A stretch of DNA of 41,589 bases. Origin: Chitinispirillaceae bacterium (lineage in GTDB: Bacteria > Fibrobacterota > Chitinivibrionia > Chitinivibrionales > Chitinispirillaceae). Positions within the stretch are counted from its first letter, which is position 1; each line of letters opens with the position of its first letter. The notes beneath the pieces were generated by a model. That model was not told the origin of the DNA. It made no database searches and saw only the letters and a list, made by a program, of their open reading frames with translations. The stretch spans positions 1 to 41,589 of the forward strand of contig JAFGDP010000041.1 in NCBI GenBank assembly GCA_016932075.1, in the 5' to 3' direction. Of the stretch, positions 15,650 through 24,887 are shown piece by piece. A program made the translations under genes and the position numbers.

Positions 15650-17041
15650 TTATATCCCCCCTGCCCCTTTTCCGCGCGCAACGATGATTACTCCTGTTGT
15701 GGACGGTTTGTTGATCCTGGTCCCGGAAATCGAAAACAGAGCGCCATTGACTGAAGATGATTTTTTCCCGTTTAGGAAGAGCACGGTGCGCAAAGCATGC
15801 GGCCCTCTCTGGACGCTGCTTTTTGCAAAAGGCCGCAGCGCTGTCGTATACGGTTTGCACTTGGATTTCATTCTCTGGCTGTGCTGCTTGAACACGGTCA
15901 TTTCCGGGCTGCTGTCGGATACGCCGAAATTCGGGTCATTGTTCCTGTCCGGGAACCACCAGAAGGCCGAGCCGTTGCCGCCCGCCTGCTCCAGGGTCTC
16001 GAACACCGCCTGCCACCACTGGGCCCGGGTCCCGTACTGGTTGTTGTTGTGCATGTTGAACTCGCCCATGAAAAACGGCTTTTTGCATGAATCGCGCGAA
16101 TCGTCGATCCAGTGCCTGACCAGCGCCTGTGTCTGCTGGATATTGAGCGCCGCCCAGCCCTCGGTGGGATAGGGATGCGCCGAGGTGAAATCGATCCATT
16201 GCGACTGCTGCGTGCGCACGAACGGATTGCCTTCGTTGCCGCCGAACCCGTACCGCTGTTCGTGGCCTTCGATGCCGGCATAGACCATGTGGTTGGCGTC
16301 GATGCTTTTGATGAACCGCGCCATGGTGTCGACCCAGGCGCGAAGCGTTGCTCCGCTCGCGTTTTCGTTTGGCGTCGCGTCCTGGTACCGGGGCTCGTTC
16401 ATCAGGTCCCAGGCGAAAATCACCTTCTCGTTCTTGTAGGGAACGTTCGAATAGTGGTTGACGTGGTTCAGGACATAGCGCGCGTAGTTTTTATACTGAT
16501 CAAAGCAGCCGGGACAGACCTGCCGGTTGAAAAAACGCCACCGGCCCGGGTGTCCGTTCTGTACTCCTTCCCATGAGAGGCGCTTGTCGATCCCGCCATA
16601 GGCTTCCCAGTAGTTTTCGAGCGTGGGGATCAGGAAGATACGGTGCTTTTTCGCGGATTCGACCACGTAATCGATGAGCTTGAATTGCGGCTCGTGGAAC
16701 ACACCTTCCTGCCGCTCGAACCCGTTCCACTGCTCATGGCTGAACAGCCAGAACCGCAGGACCGTAACGCCGGCGTTCGCCATCCGCTGCATGTGCGCGT
16801 CGATCCTGGCCTTGTCGATATAGCCGTTCTCGATGAGCGAATCGTTCTGATCGCTGTACCCGTTGCCAAAGGTGAAAAAGTCGTAGACATTAGTGCCGGC
16901 GAAATAGAACGTGCTGTCGCCGCAGCAGAATTCGGTGCCGCATCGTTTGACAAAATGGGCGGGCCAGTTCTGCGCCGCGGCCAGCGCATGGGACGCGACA
17001 ACAAGACCTGCGACAAGCATCAACTTCCGGCTGAGCACCAT
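15650..17041 (-). CDS. Secreted GH5-type glycoside hydrolase (mannanase-like) with C-terminal sorting domain
   Basis: 463 residues. A signal peptide comes first (MVLSRKLMLVAGLVVASHAL, then AAAQ). The TIM barrel follows: YFAGTNVYDFF, GVTVLRFWLFSHEQW, IFLIPTLENYWEAYGG, then the acid/base Glu216 in WDLMNEPR and the nucleophile Glu327 in FFMGEFNMH. The N-terminal layout resembles GH5_7-type endo-beta-mannanases, but substrate is not certain. Residues about 410-463 look like a type-IX-secretion sorting domain (GALFSISGTRIN, TTGVIIVARGKG). It starts with AGGAGG 6 bases upstream. The substrate is probably extracellular plant polysaccharide. Confidence 0.87.
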   Translation of the reverse strand: MVLSRKLMLVAGLVVASHALAAAQNWPAHFVKRCGTEFCCGDSTFYFAGTNVYDFFTFGNGYSDQNDSLIENGYIDKARIDAHMQRMANAGVTVLRFWLFSHEQWNGFERQEGVFHEPQFKLIDYVVESAKKHRIFLIPTLENYWEAYGGIDKRLSWEGVQNGHPGRWRFFNRQVCPGCFDQYKNYARYVLNHVNHYSNVPYKNEKVIFAWDLMNEPRYQDATPNENASGATLRAWVDTMARFIKSIDANHMVYAGIEGHEQRYGFGGNEGNPFVRTQQSQWIDFTSAHPYPTEGWAALNIQQTQALVRHWIDDSRDSCKKPFFMGEFNMHNNNQYGTRAQWWQAVFETLEQAGGNGSAFWWFPDRNNDPNFGVSDSSPEMTVFKQHSQRMKSKCKPYTTALRPFAKSSVQRGPHALRTVLFLNGKKSSSVNGALFSISGTRINKPSTTGVIIVARGKGAGGI

Positions 17042-17068
17042 GGCGGCACCTCCTGTTTCGTCAATTGG

Positions 17069-17100
17069 ATACCGGCTTTGGATCCAACCATCGCCGGTAT
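17069..17100. repeat. Extragenic inverted repeat (REP-like)
   Basis: ATACCGGC (17069-17076) is the exact inverted match of GCCGGTAT (17093-17100). The loop holds a second palindrome, TTGGATCCAA. It resembles the widespread extragenic palindromes of the GTCATNCCGGCG type. The 12-mer CGCCGGTATGAC recurs next to the intron scar (15181-15192). Confidence 0.55.
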
Positions 17101-17272
17101 GACAACCCCCGGATTCCGAACACCTACCACTTAATTAGTGTGCATGCGCCTCATGCCGGTTTTCGCTGCCTTCGGATCCGTGTCAATCCAGTTTTTTCCG
17201 TGTCATCCACGTGCAGAGCCTTTTTGGTTCCGGCGGTGCCAGGTTGGGGCCCCTCTGATCAGGGGCACCCGC

Positions 17273-17434
17273 TTATTTCACCTTGATCCTGACGCTGAAG
17301 GAATCCTCGGGCGGGACATCGAGTTCAAAAGTGCGGTTGTAGGTGAGCGCAATAATTGCAGCGCCTCTCTTTTTCGGCACGAACTCGAGATAAAAGGTGC
17401 CGGATGTCCCGGGAACCGTGTCCCTTCTATCGAA
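17273..17434 (-). pseudogene. Fragment of a chagasin-type (I42) protease inhibitor
   Basis: After the 238-residue gene's stop, the minus strand reads in another frame for about 53 codons without a start. It gives GTSGTFYLEFVPKKRGAAII, ALTYNRTFELDVPPEDSFSV, RIKVK and TAA at 17273-17275. This matches the C-terminal half of chagasin/I42 inhibitors: the Gly-rich loop, the G.A.I.L.Y.R segment and the final FSV strand. The N-terminal half is missing. It looks like the remains of an inhibitor gene, now cut off. No coding start is visible, so it is probably not expressed. Confidence 0.65.
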
Positions 17435-18143
17435 TTACTATTATCAGGCGCCGCATCAGAGGAATATTTTTTTGGTACAGGACCGCTCCATAGGTACCGG
17501 TCAATTTTTCCGGCAGCCTCCATAGCAAGGTTTTTTGAGAAATGACCGGCATACCTTGCAGCAATTTTCCGTTCATCGAAAATACCATCAGCGAAAGATC
17601 CCTGACCTCGAATCCGTTCCCCACGTTGCAGGTGATGACATTTTTACCGTCACATGCGAGCGTCAATCCTTTTGCAGCTTCGCGATTTGCCGATCTTTGC
17701 GCCTGCACCGTTTGGAGGTAATTGTAAATGTAGGTGAGCCTGACCTGCAACCGTTCCTGGATAAGGACTATTCTCGCAACAACCGGCGCTGAATCGGTTG
17801 ATAAAAAAGTATACGTATGTCCGATGTCCCCTAAAAGGCTGTTTTGCGATTCCCCGGTATGGTCAAAGGTCTTGACGCTGTCCAGCGGGACAGATCCCTC
17901 GTCCTTGATATATCCTCTCTTGACTTGCAGCGTTTGCAGTCCGTACGACCAGATGTCCACCCGGGGCGAATCAACCGAAATCCATTGTCGTGCGTCAAAG
18001 TCATACCCTTCGGCGCCCGGGATAAGAGAAACCGTTGCAGGGCTCCCTGAAAAGGCGCGCACGGAAAGGATGAAAAACGCTGCGCCGCACAGACCTGTGG
18101 AAAGAGTATGTGACAAATGCATTTCGCGTTTTTGCACATTCAT
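17427..18143 (-). CDS. Secreted protein with C-terminal sorting domain, unknown function
   Basis: 238 residues with a signal-like N terminus (residues about 12-32, STGLCGAAFFILSVRAFSGS). The central part (about 35-150) is beta-rich without a family I can name: GAEGYDFDARQWISVDSP, DIWSYGLQTLQVKRG and TYTFLSTDSAPVVARIVLIQ. The last 70 residues resemble a type-IX-like sorting domain: LSLMVFSMNGKLLQGMPV, LTGTYGAVLYQKN, then basic residues. The start is uncertain (ATG 18143 or 18122; no clear ribosome site). The stop sits in front of the chagasin fragment, so the original 3' neighbour or C terminus may have been an inhibitor domain. Confidence 0.6.
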   Translation of the reverse strand: MNVQKREMHLSHTLSTGLCGAAFFILSVRAFSGSPATVSLIPGAEGYDFDARQWISVDSPRVDIWSYGLQTLQVKRGYIKDEGSVPLDSVKTFDHTGESQNSLLGDIGHTYTFLSTDSAPVVARIVLIQERLQVRLTYIYNYLQTVQAQRSANREAAKGLTLACDGKNVITCNVGNGFEVRDLSLMVFSMNGKLLQGMPVISQKTLLWRLPEKLTGTYGAVLYQKNIPLMRRLIIVIR

Positions 18144-18359
18144 ACACTACCAATTGTAATATAGGGAACTTGAAGAATCAACCGGCAGGTATTGTAACCA
18201 AAATATCTGTATGAGCTGAAAAATCATCTGCCTGTTCCTGCATAAAGATCGCGTTCAAACATCAAGGATCAGCATTACGCATATTATTTTTTAGCACATT
18301 CCTGTTATTGCTCTACTATCCGCGCCAGGCACATAACGTAATTTGTATCATCTTGTAGA

Positions 18360-19799
18360 ATGGCTTTGTTAATGATCTTCTTTAAATGGTGTACATCACT
18401 CCCTGCTCCCCTTTCGGTGCTCCTCGGCAGCGCCTTGGCTGTTTCCGCGCAAAGCGTTGAACAGGACACGGCGTCAAAAACCTTCCGCATGCCTGAAGCG
18501 GTTTCCGGCATTGCGCGCATTGAATACGATCTTCTATCATACGATTATCCGTACAACGCCATGGACCAGTACACCTTTCCCTCCATGCGCCAGTCCCTGC
18601 ACCTGACAGCGGGCCTGACGCAGGCGCTTCACTACGGACTTGCCAGATACGCTTTTTCGCCGCAAGAGCGGCCCGCGAAAGGCTATGTATGGTCATGGGG
18701 CCTTGCGCTCTCTGAAATGGTGCTGTTCTCCCTGCCCGGCGGCTACTCATGGCTCCATGAGGAGTGGCACCGGGCAATCCTTAAAAACCGCGGCATCCAA
18801 AGTCACAACGGCGTGTACGATTTCAAGCTGTTCAGAAGCGCGATACCGGTCTCCCATGTCACTGACCAGGACCTGATTGATTTCAAGCGCGACCACCCGC
18901 TTGAAATGATCAGGCTCGCGGCCGCAGGAAACGAATCACAGATCGAGCTGGTGCGGCTGCTGCGCAAAGAGTTGTTTTTCAACCGGACCGACTGCTCCCT
19001 TGACTGGATCACCCTGCTCTCAAATACGTTTCAAGCGGCATCGTACGTTCTGATCTGCTCCATGCCCTACGCGGACCAGGTCACCAAGGAGATGGAAAAA
19101 AGAGAAGGCGCCAGCATTGAAAAGCGTGACGTCCTCGGCATGGACTTCACCGCCTGGGTGTATGACCTTTTCAGGCCTGATTCCGCCTATACCGTGCGCG
19201 ACACGCACCCGTCGGGCATTGGCGTGGACCGGTACATCAAGCACCAGGAGCTGACCGACGATGAGTCACGCTATCTTTTGCTCCAGGGTATGCTCTGCTG
19301 GCTCAACGCGTTCAATCCGCAACTGTTTATGGTAAACCGGTTCGAGCAGGTCAATGGAAACAAGACCGACACCCTGTTCTGGAATGCCGGCCTTGTGCAT
19401 CAGCTCACACCGTTCGGTTTCACCGTTGACGCCGATGTCCTGATGAAAGCAGGAAAGGTGAACCTGTACGCCACGCTCCACTCATTCCTCAACCGCAACT
19501 CCTATTTCCCGGGTCTGGCCCTGGGCATTGACGACCTGCCCCTTGTCCCGGGCCCTGTTCCCTTGTTCGCATCGGCAGAGATCGATGCCTGGCTCCAGCC
19601 CCAGGACCTCTCCTTTACCAGCCGCACCGCGCAATCGGGAATCGCCGGTTCCTTCGGCCTTAAAATCGGGCTTGTAAGAAACGTGCTTCTTAGCGCAGCT
19701 ATTAACGGCAAAACCAAAGGATGGAAAGCAGGCGAGGTTTCGCTTAACGAATCATTCGGCGTGCAGGCAGGGGTGAGTGTGTGGTATCCGAACGACTAA
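18360..19799 (+). CDS. Exported or membrane protein with an HEEWH motif, unknown
   Basis: 479 residues with a hydrophobic N terminus (about 15-32) that looks like a signal peptide. Residues 110-140 contain a hydrophobic stretch (VWSWGLALSEMVLFSLPGGY) directly followed by WLHEEWHRAIL; HEEWH at 133-137 fits the HExxH zinc-protease motif. The C-terminal half (about 300-479) alternates in a beta-barrel style (FWNAGLVHQLTPFGFTVDAD, GSFGLKIGLVRNVLLSAAIN, ESFGVQAGVSVWY) and may be an outer-membrane barrel. No known family is recognised and there is no sorting domain. It is divergent from the sorting-domain gene upstream and faces the serpin. The start lacks a clear ribosome site. Confidence 0.6.
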   Translation: MALLMIFFKWCTSLPAPLSVLLGSALAVSAQSVEQDTASKTFRMPEAVSGIARIEYDLLSYDYPYNAMDQYTFPSMRQSLHLTAGLTQALHYGLARYAFSPQERPAKGYVWSWGLALSEMVLFSLPGGYSWLHEEWHRAILKNRGIQSHNGVYDFKLFRSAIPVSHVTDQDLIDFKRDHPLEMIRLAAAGNESQIELVRLLRKELFFNRTDCSLDWITLLSNTFQAASYVLICSMPYADQVTKEMEKREGASIEKRDVLGMDFTAWVYDLFRPDSAYTVRDTHPSGIGVDRYIKHQELTDDESRYLLLQGMLCWLNAFNPQLFMVNRFEQVNGNKTDTLFWNAGLVHQLTPFGFTVDADVLMKAGKVNLYATLHSFLNRNSYFPGLALGIDDLPLVPGPVPLFASAEIDAWLQPQDLSFTSRTAQSGIAGSFGLKIGLVRNVLLSAAINGKTKGWKAGEVSLNESFGVQAGVSVWYPND

Positions 19800-19818
19800 A
19801 AGCGGTTTTATTACCGTA

Positions 19819-21057
19819 TTATCCGTCCAGCGGGTTCCCTACCCTTCCCAAAAAAAGAAAACAGCCCAACGCGGCATCCCGGATGACAAATAAGAAAGGC
19901 CGGTCCGCTTTAAAGATTTTCGGTGATTGTTCTGTTCTCGCGCTTGCATAAACCATCGTCACCGCCGTCGCGGCCGCGGCCTCGGTCCCTTTCTCGTCAA
20001 CCTCGACAAACGCCTTGTGCCGCACCTGGCCTATGGAGAGCTTTTTTGTGCCGTCCATGAGCGAAAAATCCGCGTCAGGCGAAAAAGGCATGTTCATTCC
20101 CATTGCCATAAGCGTTGTGACGAGGCTGCACCCGAACTCCATTTTGAACCGGGGCAACGAAAGCTCCACCTCCTGTGTTGAAGCGCTGTCAAGGAGGCTT
20201 TGCATTGTTTGCGCGTTCAGCATGTTTTCAATGCGTTTCAGCCGGATACCTTTTTTGGGAAGCAATACGGCCATCTCGATTGCTCCTTTTTTATAGGGAA
20301 TACGGACAAGCTGCACACGGCTGTTTTCATAGTAGTACAGGTCATCGATCGTCTTGGTCATCATGGGAACAATGACCTTCTTGTCGGGCGCCGGATAAAA
20401 CGGCTCCTCCCTGGTCCGGTCTTTTGAAAAAGCATGCTCCCAGTCCGCCTTGAAATAAACCGCATTGGTGATGACAAGCTTGGCGCCGTCGGGAAGCGTC
20501 TGGAGCAGATCTTTTATTTTATGGCCTGTCTTTTCTTCAACCCACTTGTTGATGGTGTTTATCGCCTGCCCGCTCCTGTTTATGAAATCAAGATTCGTTA
20601 TCCGCGCCGCGTAGTGCAAATGCATCCGGTCGACATATGATTTCAAAAATGGATACCGCTGGTCAGCCCATAGGGCATTGGCGGATTTGAGCTGAAAACC
20701 CTGGTCCTTTTCCAGGGTTTGAAGGTACTCCTGCGCTTTTTTCATGCGTGCATGAAACGCGTCCCCCTTGTGACGTATGCGCAGCACTTTTTTCATCTCA
20801 CGGGCCGTGGCTCCCTGCGCCCCGGCACAGGCAATGCCTAAGGCCGTGAAAACGCTGTAGGGCGACAGAAAAACGTTTTCCGTGCCGGAAGAAAGCCGCT
20901 TGAACAGCTCCAGTCCGAAGTCATTAACCGATGCGAACGTTTCTTCTATGTGCCTTTCGTCTACCGCAAGGTCCCGCGAGAGCGATTGCTCTCTGGAGCA
21001 TGATGCGGAGGAACAAAAAACCGAGAGCGCCATACATAAAAACAGCCGTTGTTTCAC
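19819..21057 (-). CDS. Serpin-family protease inhibitor, probably a lipoprotein
   Basis: 412 residues of the full serpin fold: NVFLSPYSVFTALGIACAGA, VITNAVYFKADWEHAF, VPMMTKT, VELSLPRFKMEFGCSL and the end RADRPFLFVIRD-like FKADRPFLFVIRD. The hinge EKGTEAAAATA (355-365), with small residues, marks an inhibitory serpin. Counting from P17 puts P1 near Ala371, but the loop is long and holds Arg374 as an alternative. The N terminus ends SSASC, a possible lipobox (Cys20), so it may sit on the cell surface or in the periplasm. The start is GTG 21057 with AGGAGG upstream. It may guard against the secreted proteases encoded nearby. Confidence 0.9.
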   Translation of the reverse strand: MKQRLFLCMALSVFCSSASCSREQSLSRDLAVDERHIEETFASVNDFGLELFKRLSSGTENVFLSPYSVFTALGIACAGAQGATAREMKKVLRIRHKGDAFHARMKKAQEYLQTLEKDQGFQLKSANALWADQRYPFLKSYVDRMHLHYAARITNLDFINRSGQAINTINKWVEEKTGHKIKDLLQTLPDGAKLVITNAVYFKADWEHAFSKDRTREEPFYPAPDKKVIVPMMTKTIDDLYYYENSRVQLVRIPYKKGAIEMAVLLPKKGIRLKRIENMLNAQTMQSLLDSASTQEVELSLPRFKMEFGCSLVTTLMAMGMNMPFSPDADFSLMDGTKKLSIGQVRHKAFVEVDEKGTEAAAATAVTMVYASARTEQSPKIFKADRPFLFVIRDAALGCFLFLGRVGNPLDG

Positions 21058-21244
21058 GGCACGCCTCCTTATACCGTTCTTGCATGAGTACCGGATTCAT
21101 ACCGGTAAAAGCGGTCGCTTTCCACAGCGGAAAATATAGCTGTTTCTCGGGCAGCGGTCAAATTTGAAAAGACGGAAAAAATGATTTATTTTAACGGCGG
21201 AGAGGAACACATCATCCATCACCCGTTTCCGCAGGGGGCCCGCA

Positions 21245-22810
21245 ATGCGCACAGCAGGCATTGCTGTTTTTATTACTATCGTTATTTTTACACAACCTTC
21301 CTTCGCGGATGAACAATGGACAGGTGGCGTATCTGACTTTATTTCAGAGTATGGCCATCTGGAAAAAAGCCTGTCAGACTCACCCTCCTTTAATTATTCA
21401 GTACGGGAATATCTCATCAACGGTCCTGCCGGAAACCGTGTAAATATCGGGTATGCAGGTGACGGGTATACTGTTCGTGATACCGGTTCTTTCCCCGGGC
21501 AGGCAATAAACAACATCAACTACCGGCGAGGCCGCTCTTCGGTAGCGAACAACAAGATGGTCATGCGACCCTTCCCTCGCTATGATAAATTCTTTAACTG
21601 GTATATTGTTAATGTGGTTAGCCGGCAATCCGGCTTAAGCGTTGCGCCTTCACCGCGCGATCCGAAGGACGTGGTCGTGGACAATGCGCTGGGCGGCACC
21701 CGCGACTATGACCGTCTCGGCTGGGTTGACAACACCCTTGCGCTTGCCCTTTTCAAACAAGCGGCGCAGGAGATCGACGTCGACAGCATTCACTGGAAAT
21801 ATGTCATATTGAACAACAACGCCTACCATAATTCCGGCAGCTACTGCGGTATCGCGGTCTTCTCCTATCCCTACTGGGGCGATATTGCTGTCCACGAATC
21901 AGGCCATGCGTTCCACTATCTCACGGACGAGTATTACGTGTCAGGCACGGACGATTCCGAATATGTTGAAATAAACTCCACGCACAACAGGGACGGCTCC
22001 AAATGGGGCAAATGGATAGGGTACCGGGACATTGACTCCCGGACACGGAGCGGGGGCGGCAATCCGACCGGCGATACGGTGGGGTATTATTTGGGAAGCA
22101 GGTACGTATCGAGCGGCCAGTACCGTCCGACTTCGAACAGCAAGATGAACATGACCAGCCAGAACAGTCCGGTTTCCTTCAATGCCGTGTGCCGTGAAAA
22201 GATCATCCGCGATATTTACCGAACCGTGAGGCCGGTGGACACCCTGTTCGATACCGTGGGTCAGAAAACCAACCCGGACAGCCTGTGGGTACGGGTGATC
22301 GACCCGGCCGTGCTCAGGGTAGACTGGTACGTGGGTACCACCCTTAAAAAGCCTAACGGCGGCTGTTCAATCCTCAAAAACGAAATTGCCACGATGCCAG
22401 GCACGTACACGGTACGCGCGCATGTGTATGATGAAATACTCAGGCACATGAACAGTAACAACAGGACACCCGACACGCTCGACCTCGTGCGCATGGACAC
22501 GACCGGCATGTTTCAGGATGTAGAATGGAAGGTTCAACTGGTTGGGACCCACGTATCGTTTTGCGACATACAGCGGGACGTTTTCCGCGCGGATCTTCAT
22601 AACGGAACGATCGTGTACGGGCTTGGGAATCCCACAGAAGTATCCATCGATATCCATACGATCGACGGCTCGCTTGTAAAGAACCTGCGCGTGCCCGGCG
22701 CCGCCGGGAAAAATACGGCAGCGATTCCGGCCGTTTGTGCCGGCATATATATCGTGTCCCTTCGCAGCGCCCAGAGCTTTGCCACGATCAAAATGAACAT
22801 CGCGCGATAA
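21245..22810 (+). CDS. Secreted M64-family metallopeptidase with sorting domain
   Basis: 521 residues. The signal peptide (MRTAGIAVFITIVIFTQPSF, then AD) is followed by the M64 domain: NIGYAGDGYTVRD, VNVVSRQSG, VVDNALGGTRDYDR and, at 217-230, HESGHAFHYLTDEY. That is the zinc motif with the family's LxDEY extension. A beta-rich region (340-430) looks like an Ig-like domain, and the last 80 residues form a type-IX-like sorting domain (VSIDIHTIDGSLVKNLRVPG; AGIYIVSLRSAQS). The family includes the IgA peptidase of Clostridium ramosum; here the target is unknown. It runs convergently to cstA. Confidence 0.88.
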   Translation: MRTAGIAVFITIVIFTQPSFADEQWTGGVSDFISEYGHLEKSLSDSPSFNYSVREYLINGPAGNRVNIGYAGDGYTVRDTGSFPGQAINNINYRRGRSSVANNKMVMRPFPRYDKFFNWYIVNVVSRQSGLSVAPSPRDPKDVVVDNALGGTRDYDRLGWVDNTLALALFKQAAQEIDVDSIHWKYVILNNNAYHNSGSYCGIAVFSYPYWGDIAVHESGHAFHYLTDEYYVSGTDDSEYVEINSTHNRDGSKWGKWIGYRDIDSRTRSGGGNPTGDTVGYYLGSRYVSSGQYRPTSNSKMNMTSQNSPVSFNAVCREKIIRDIYRTVRPVDTLFDTVGQKTNPDSLWVRVIDPAVLRVDWYVGTTLKKPNGGCSILKNEIATMPGTYTVRAHVYDEILRHMNSNNRTPDTLDLVRMDTTGMFQDVEWKVQLVGTHVSFCDIQRDVFRADLHNGTIVYGLGNPTEVSIDIHTIDGSLVKNLRVPGAAGKNTAAIPAVCAGIYIVSLRSAQSFATIKMNIAR

Positions 22811-22924
22811 GAAACACGACCTGCGCGGCAAGGTTTGAATCGTTGATTGCGGAATCAGGAGCGCCTCGCGGCAGCAGGCTATTGCATGGTTCCCCGCCGG
22901 CATTTCCTTAATTCTTGTTTTTTT

Positions 22925-24625
22925 TCAACCGCCTTTCGCTCCCCCTTCAAATCCCTGTTTCCGCGCTTTTGCAATTGACACCACTGCCTGCACCATGAGT
23001 ATCATCGCCATGACAAAAAAGAAGAGCGTTGCCACCACGAGCGCCGCGTTCGCGCCGAGGTTGGTGAAGAAGAGCTGAACCAGGGCCCATGTCGAAAGCA
23101 CTGCCATGAATATCATGGGCAGCAGGGAAACCCAGAAATTCGCCCTTTTCTTTACAAGAATCAGGGTAACAACCAGGAGCGTGAGCGCGGCCAGGAGCTG
23201 GTTTGATGCGCCGAACACGGGCCAGATAGACATGCCGCCGCCGGTAAAAACAAGAACTGCTGCAAGGCTGACCACGATAAGGGTGCCGAAAAACCGGTTG
23301 CGCAGAACCGTTGTCGCAGGGGACGGCGCTTTTTCTTGCCCGCCCTCCCGGTGCAGAAAAAGCTCCTGCCAGGCAAAGCGTCCCAGACGGGTGGCGGTAT
23401 CGAGGGTGGTAAGCATAAACGCGGATATGGCCAAGGCACCGAAGGTCATGCCTGCTTTTGCCGGAAGGCCGAATTGTGTTGCGAATTGTGCAATACCAGC
23501 GGCGAACGTGGCAACTGCGCCCGGGCCTTTCGCGCCAAGCGCGGTGAAATAGTCGCCGCGCGCCAGCACGGCAACGCTGATAAGCGCCATAAGACCAACG
23601 ACGCCCTCGACCAGCATGGCGCCGTACCCGACCGGCCGGATATGCGATTCGTTATCGATCTGCTTTGCGGTCGTACCTGAAGCGACAAGCGCGTGAAAAC
23701 CCGAGCATGCGCCGCACGCGACGGTCACAAAAAGGATGGGGAAAAGCGATGCGAACCCCCCTGCCGGGAGCTCGGCGGTCCAGCCGGTAAATGCCGGCAT
23801 TTCAAAATGCGGTCGCGCGATAATGATACCTGCAAATCCCATAAGAATCATCCCATACAACAGGTAGGAGTTCAAATAGTCCCGCGGCTGCAGCAGGACC
23901 CATACCGGTATGGTGGATGCAATGAATACGTATACGAAAAGAACAAGGAGCCATAATGTCTGCGCGGTCGCGGCTGAAACGCCGAGCAGCGCGGGCAGGT
24001 CGAGCGGAAACCGCATGCCGACGGGAATGAATATGAAAACCAGGGGCACGCACACCACGCTCGCCCACAGGATCGAAACACCCTTACGGTTCACCAGGTA
24101 GCCGAACACGAGCGCCAGAAGCACGAAGAACAGCGAGGCGGTAGCGACTGCAGGCGAGCTGACAAAGGTTTTGGCCACAAGAATAGCAAAAATGGCAATG
24201 ACCAGCACGAGCGCGGCCCAGGTAAAGAGCAGAAATATCTGGCGTCCGCCATACCCTACGTGAGCTTCAATTACATGTCCGATCGACCTGCCTTTGTCTC
24301 TAATTGAAACGAACAGGGCAGCAAAATCATGCATGGCGCCCACGAACACGCAGCCGAGGAGAATCCAGAGCGCGACCGGTCCCCAGCCAAGATACGCGCC
24401 CAGAACCGGGCCAACGATGGGACCGGCGCCCGCGATAGAGGCAAAATGGTGGCCGAACAGTATGGGAAGCCGCGTGGGAACGTAATCGATGCCGTCCTTG
24501 AGCGTATGGGCCGGGGTCGGCCGCGACGGCGTAATACCGAACAGGCGGCGAAGATACCCGCCATATACGAAATACATGGTAATAAACCATAGCACCCCGA
24601 CGATCAACAGCACGGCACCATTCAT
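22925..24625 (-). CDS. cstA: CstA-family carbon-starvation transporter
   Basis: 566 residues, many membrane spans. Family sequence is seen in LFGHHFASIAGAGPIVGPVL, FVGAMHDFAALFVSIRDKGRS, GHVIEAHVGYGGRQIF and GFHALVASGTTAKQIDNESH. It is shorter than E. coli CstA (about 700) but fits the common shorter form. CstA and BtsT carry peptides or pyruvate with cations; the substrate here is unproven. The start has GGAG 5 bases upstream. In this setting it could import peptides released by the secreted proteases. Confidence 0.92.
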   Translation of the reverse strand: MNGAVLLIVGVLWFITMYFVYGGYLRRLFGITPSRPTPAHTLKDGIDYVPTRLPILFGHHFASIAGAGPIVGPVLGAYLGWGPVALWILLGCVFVGAMHDFAALFVSIRDKGRSIGHVIEAHVGYGGRQIFLLFTWAALVLVIAIFAILVAKTFVSSPAVATASLFFVLLALVFGYLVNRKGVSILWASVVCVPLVFIFIPVGMRFPLDLPALLGVSAATAQTLWLLVLFVYVFIASTIPVWVLLQPRDYLNSYLLYGMILMGFAGIIIARPHFEMPAFTGWTAELPAGGFASLFPILFVTVACGACSGFHALVASGTTAKQIDNESHIRPVGYGAMLVEGVVGLMALISVAVLARGDYFTALGAKGPGAVATFAAGIAQFATQFGLPAKAGMTFGALAISAFMLTTLDTATRLGRFAWQELFLHREGGQEKAPSPATTVLRNRFFGTLIVVSLAAVLVFTGGGMSIWPVFGASNQLLAALTLLVVTLILVKKRANFWVSLLPMIFMAVLSTWALVQLFFTNLGANAALVVATLFFFVMAMILMVQAVVSIAKARKQGFEGGAKGG

Positions 24626-24887
24626 ACCGTCTCCTTTCTACAGCCCCTTCCCGCGTATCTGCGATTCTTCCCCTCTATGAGAAATTACGATAGAGCCTTG
24701 TATTATGCAACCGCAGGGTTTGGTATGACGCAGGCAGGCCTGTCAGCGGAAAGGGCACCTCGTCGGAAAATAGTGCTGATGTAAATAACATATTTTTATA
24801 CATTACCCGTTTCCGGAAAATTAAATTACCTAGCAGTCCTTGCTAATAGTATATGTTTAATTTGATAACTATGCGGAGAGGAGTACC

